Positions 7,191 through 9,064 of a DNA stretch of 9,064 bases are shown here, one piece after another (the stretch's first letter is position 1; each line of letters starts with the position of its first letter). Origin of the DNA: Frankiales bacterium (GTDB lineage Bacteria; Actinomycetota; Actinomycetes; Mycobacteriales; SCTD01); contig JAOPWK010000250.1 of assembly GCA_025965735.1 (NCBI GenBank), positions 1 to 9,064 on the forward strand, given 5' to 3'. The notes below the pieces were generated by a model. The model had not been told where the DNA came from and did not search any database. It saw nothing but the letters and a program-made list of their open reading frames with translations. A program made the translations under genes and the position numbers.

Positions 7191-7577
7191 CTAGTTGCCG
7201 TCGTTCTCGGTCAGGAAGCCGCGCACGCCCTCCTGCTGGTTGACGCACGCCGCCAGTGCCGTCTCCTGCCGCTGGGTGATGTCGGCGATGTCGAAGCGCA
7301 CGGCGAAGCGGCCCTGGACGCGCGGGTCGGGGTTGCCGCGGTCGGCGACGACGGAGACCCCGGGCAGCTGCCCGCAGGCCTCCTTCAGCCGGTCCCTGTC
7401 GGCCTGGTCGGCGTCCTGGTCCATCGTCACGACGAGCACCCGCTGGTCGCCGGCAAACAGGTAGTTGGTGAAGGCGGGGAACAGGATGCCGGCCAGGGCC
7501 AGGGCCAGGAAGACACCCACCACCGCACGGGTGCGCCGCCGGCTGTCGCGCCACCACGGGACGCTCTGCTCCTCCAT
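7191..7577 (-). CDS. Small single-pass membrane protein of unknown function
   Basis: I do not recognise a family for this 128-residue protein. It has a basic N terminus (WWRDSRRRTR, 8-17), one membrane helix at about 18-41, and a soluble domain of about 85 residues, probably outside the membrane by the positive-inside rule. By eye the soluble part alternates as strand 46-52, helix 56-71, strand 74-79, strand 89-96, helix 100-114, strand 118-123, a beta-alpha-beta-beta-alpha-beta (ferredoxin-like) order. Cys68 and Cys111 lie one in each predicted helix and might form a disulfide. The ATG at 7575-7577 has no real Shine-Dalgarno, but GATACT lies 6 bases upstream, suggesting a leaderless transcript. 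It sits 52 bp upstream of fdhA on the same strand and diverges from the PH-domain pair, so it could belong functionally with either. Confidence 0.75.
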   Translation of the reverse strand: MEEQSVPWWRDSRRRTRAVVGVFLALALAGILFPAFTNYLFAGDQRVLVVTMDQDADQADRDRLKEACGQLPGVSVVADRGNPDPRVQGRFAVRFDIADITQRQETALAACVNQQEGVRGFLTENDGN

Positions 7578-7628
7578 CCGTCCAGTATCGGCGGGCAGCC
7601 CCCGCGCCGCCTCACTAGGCTCGTGGGC
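7578..7628. promoter_or_regulatory. Divergent intergenic region with two candidate leaderless promoters
   Basis: The 51 bp between two divergent ATG codons hold a -10-like hexamer for each side. On the minus strand GATACT (7584-7589) is 6 bases from the ATG at 7577, matching TATAAT at four positions. On the plus strand TAGGCT (7616-7621) is 7 bases from the ATG at 7629 and fits the TAnnnT pattern of actinobacterial promoters. Both spacings would start transcription at or next to the ATG, and neither gene has a good Shine-Dalgarno. Between them is GCGGG-5 bases-CCCGC (7591-7605), a possible operator or chance. No good -35 box is visible on either strand. Confidence 0.5.
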
Positions 7629-8102
7629 ATGGCCGAGCAGCCGCAGTGGCGCCGGCCGGACCCTGGGCTGCTGCGCCTGCGGCGCCGGCTGGTCCTGCTG
7701 CTCGTGACCGCTCCGGCTCTGGCTGTCGCGGCGGCGCTGGGGCTGTTCGCCGGCCCGGCCGAGGGAGTCGCCGCGCTGACGGTCGCCGCCGTGCTCACCG
7801 GGCTGCTGCTGGTGGCGGTGGAGCGCCGCTGCGCCGCCTGGGGCTACCTGGAGCGCGAGGACGACCTGCTCGTCCGGCGGGGCGTCCTGGTCCGGCGCAC
7901 CAGCGTCGTGCCGTACGGCCGCATGCAGTACGTCGACGTCACCGCAGGCCCGCTCGCGCGCCGGTACGGCCTGGCCACCGTCACCCTGCACACGGCCGCG
8001 GCAGCCACCGACGCGTCGATCCCGGGGCTGCTCGCTGCGGAGGCCGCCCGGCTGCGCGACCGGCTGGCCGCGCTGGGCGAGGCCCGGCAGGCGGGGGTGT
8101 GA
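7629..8102 (+). CDS. PH domain-containing membrane protein (YdbS-like)
   Basis: This 157-residue protein has two adjacent membrane helices (about 20-41 and 46-65) followed by one bacterial pleckstrin-homology domain of the bPH2/DUF304 type (about 70-150). The diagnostic stretch is LVRRGVLVRRTSVVPYGRMQ followed by YVDV and LARRYGLATVTLHT (81-122): a turn, an arginine-rich strand, then the VPYGRMQ segment seen in YdbS-like proteins. No catalytic motif is present; members are structural or regulatory membrane proteins of uncertain role. The ATG at 7629 is chosen because the frame upstream overlaps the divergent promoter region and the 128-aa gene, and because TAGGCT lies 7 bases before it. It overlaps the next gene by 4 bp (GTGA), the usual YdbS-YdbT arrangement. 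Confidence 0.85.
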   Translation: MAEQPQWRRPDPGLLRLRRRLVLLLVTAPALAVAAALGLFAGPAEGVAALTVAAVLTGLLLVAVERRCAAWGYLEREDDLLVRRGVLVRRTSVVPYGRMQYVDVTAGPLARRYGLATVTLHTAAAATDASIPGLLAAEAARLRDRLAALGEARQAGV

Positions 8103-9064
8103 CCGCAGCCGACCTGCCCGGCGACGAGGACGCCTGGCTGAGGCTGCACCCGCTGACGCCGCTGCTGCGCGGCGGGCGGTTCGGCCTGCTGCTGCTCGCC
8201 GTGATCGGTCAGCAGGGGCTGCGCCAGGCCTCCCCGGAGGCGGTGCTGGCCGTGCTGGGCGTCGGCATCCCGCTCGGGGTGCTCGTCGGCTGGGTCGCCT
8301 GGCGCGCCATGCGCTACCGGGTGACGGCCACCGAGCTGCAGGTCGAGAGCGGCGTGCTCACCAAGCGCAGCCGCCGGGTGCCGCTGGCCCGGGTGCAGGC
8401 GGTCGACGTGGTGCGGCCGTTCTACGCGCGGCTGCTCGGCCTGGCCGAGCTGCGGCTCGAGGTCGTCGGCGGCGGCGGGGACGCCGAGGCGCCGCTGGCG
8501 TTCCTGTCGGAGGACACCGCGCACGCGCTGCGGACCCGCCTGCTCGACCTGTCCGCCGGCCGCACGGCCGACCAGCCGGAGGAGCCCGCGGTCCCGGACC
8601 GGGTGCTGGTCCAGGTGCCGACCGGGCCGCTCGTCGCCTCGACCCTGCTGGGCGCGCCGCTGGTGGTCCTCGTGCTGACGGCGCTGGCCGTGCTCGTCGC
8701 CGCACTGGTGGAGGGCATGAGCGCGGGCACCGTCCTGGTCGGCGCGGTGCCGCTGCTGTTCGGCGTCGGCTCGTTCGCGGTCCGCCGGGTCCTGGCGGAG
8801 TACGGCTTCACGGTGGCCGAGAGCGCCGACGGGCTGCGGCTGCGGCACGGCCTGCTCGACACCCGCAGCCAGACCATCCCGCCGGGCCGGGTGCAGGCCG
8901 TGCGACTGCGCGAGCCGCTGCTGTGGCGGCGCTTCGGGTGGGTCCGGGTCGAGGTGGACGTGGCGGGCTACACCGGCGGCGGCGAGGAGCAGGCGGCCAC
9001 CGGAGCCCTGCTGCCGGTGGCGCCGCGGCAGCTCGCGCTGGACCTGGTGGCGCGGGTCCTCGGC
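8099..9064 (+). CDS. PH domain-containing membrane protein (YdbT-like), truncated by right edge
   Basis: The frame is open from GTG at 8099 to the last base (322 codons, no stop), so the C terminus is missing. It begins inside the previous stop codon (GTGA overlap), indicating translational coupling. Order: two membrane helices (about 28-43 and 48-70); a first bPH2 domain (about 72-150) with GVLTKRSRRVPLARVQAVDV (85-104); a linker rich in Glu/Pro; two more helices (about 178-204 and 211-231); and a second bPH2 domain from about 235 with GLLDTRSQTIPPGRVQAV (251-268). YdbT-type proteins repeat a two-helix plus PH module, often with a third PH domain, so more may follow beyond the window. The internal repeat RxxxVPLARVQAV / RxxxIPPGRVQAV is visible by eye. 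Function is unknown; a membrane complex with the upstream YdbS-like partner is inferred from pairing. Confidence 0.85.
   Translation, partial: MTAADLPGDEDAWLRLHPLTPLLRGGRFGLLLLAVIGQQGLRQASPEAVLAVLGVGIPLGVLVGWVAWRAMRYRVTATELQVESGVLTKRSRRVPLARVQAVDVVRPFYARLLGLAELRLEVVGGGGDAEAPLAFLSEDTAHALRTRLLDLSAGRTADQPEEPAVPDRVLVQVPTGPLVASTLLGAPLVVLVLTALAVLVAALVEGMSAGTVLVGAVPLLFGVGSFAVRRVLAEYGFTVAESADGLRLRHGLLDTRSQTIPPGRVQAVRLREPLLWRRFGWVRVEVDVAGYTGGGEEQAATGALLPVAPRQLALDLVARVLG

Noticed and set aside
5468..7243. Long plus-strand open frame opposite fdhA, and similar long frames opposite the other genes.
   Set aside because: Their translations are Arg/Ala/Gly/Val-rich and lack family motifs. They mirror the codon bias of real minus-strand genes in GC-rich DNA.
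1..9064. Selenocysteine tRNA, CRISPR array, insertion sequence or phage genes.
   Set aside because: All intergenic gaps are under 70 bp and hold no tRNA-like fold. No direct-repeat array or transposase-like protein was seen.

Overview
The window is about 9 kb of very GC-rich DNA with GC-rich third codon positions, frequent GTG/TTG starts and candidate leaderless promoters. This points to a high-GC actinobacterium (Actinomycetota); I cannot place it more precisely. It is a selenoprotein/formate-oxidation locus next to an unrelated membrane-protein region.

Layout. Positions 1-561 (+) hold the C-terminal half of selenide, water dikinase (SelD), cut by the left edge. Running convergently (-), from right to left in transcription order, is a formate dehydrogenase operon: a large catalytic subunit (7138 to 3881), a four-cluster iron-sulfur subunit (3884 to 2910), an NrfD-type membrane subunit (2913 to 1912), then after 64 bp an OFA-family MFS transporter (1847 to 558). 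The three dehydrogenase genes overlap by 4 bp (TTGA, GTGA) and all begin with non-ATG codons. Upstream of the operon, on the same strand, is a 128-aa single-pass membrane protein of unknown function (7577 to 7191). Diverging from it (+) are two bacterial PH-domain membrane proteins of the YdbS/YdbT type (7629-8102, and 8099 to the right edge).

How it fits together. The catalytic subunit is read through an in-frame UGA at 6569-6571, exactly where the FdhF/FdnG family has its selenocysteine, and a 7-bp hairpin with a G-first apical loop follows at the spacing expected of a bacterial SECIS element. SelD makes the selenophosphate needed for that residue, so the two halves of the locus are functionally linked. 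Electrons from formate would pass through the Fe-S subunit to the NrfD membrane subunit and presumably the quinone pool; the OFA transporter plausibly moves formate or oxalate.

Most notable. Besides the selenocysteine UGA there is a second in-frame stop, UAG at 6638-6640, 23 codons upstream, where the family has Glu. The residue right after selenocysteine, a catalytic His in the family, is encoded as Leu, and the codon before it is the rare ATA. Either the gene is a recently damaged selenoprotein gene, or the assembly has errors clustered in about 75 bp. Also notable are a 7-bp hairpin whose loop holds both stop codons of the convergent selD and transporter genes, and a 51-bp divergent region with two apparent leaderless promoters.
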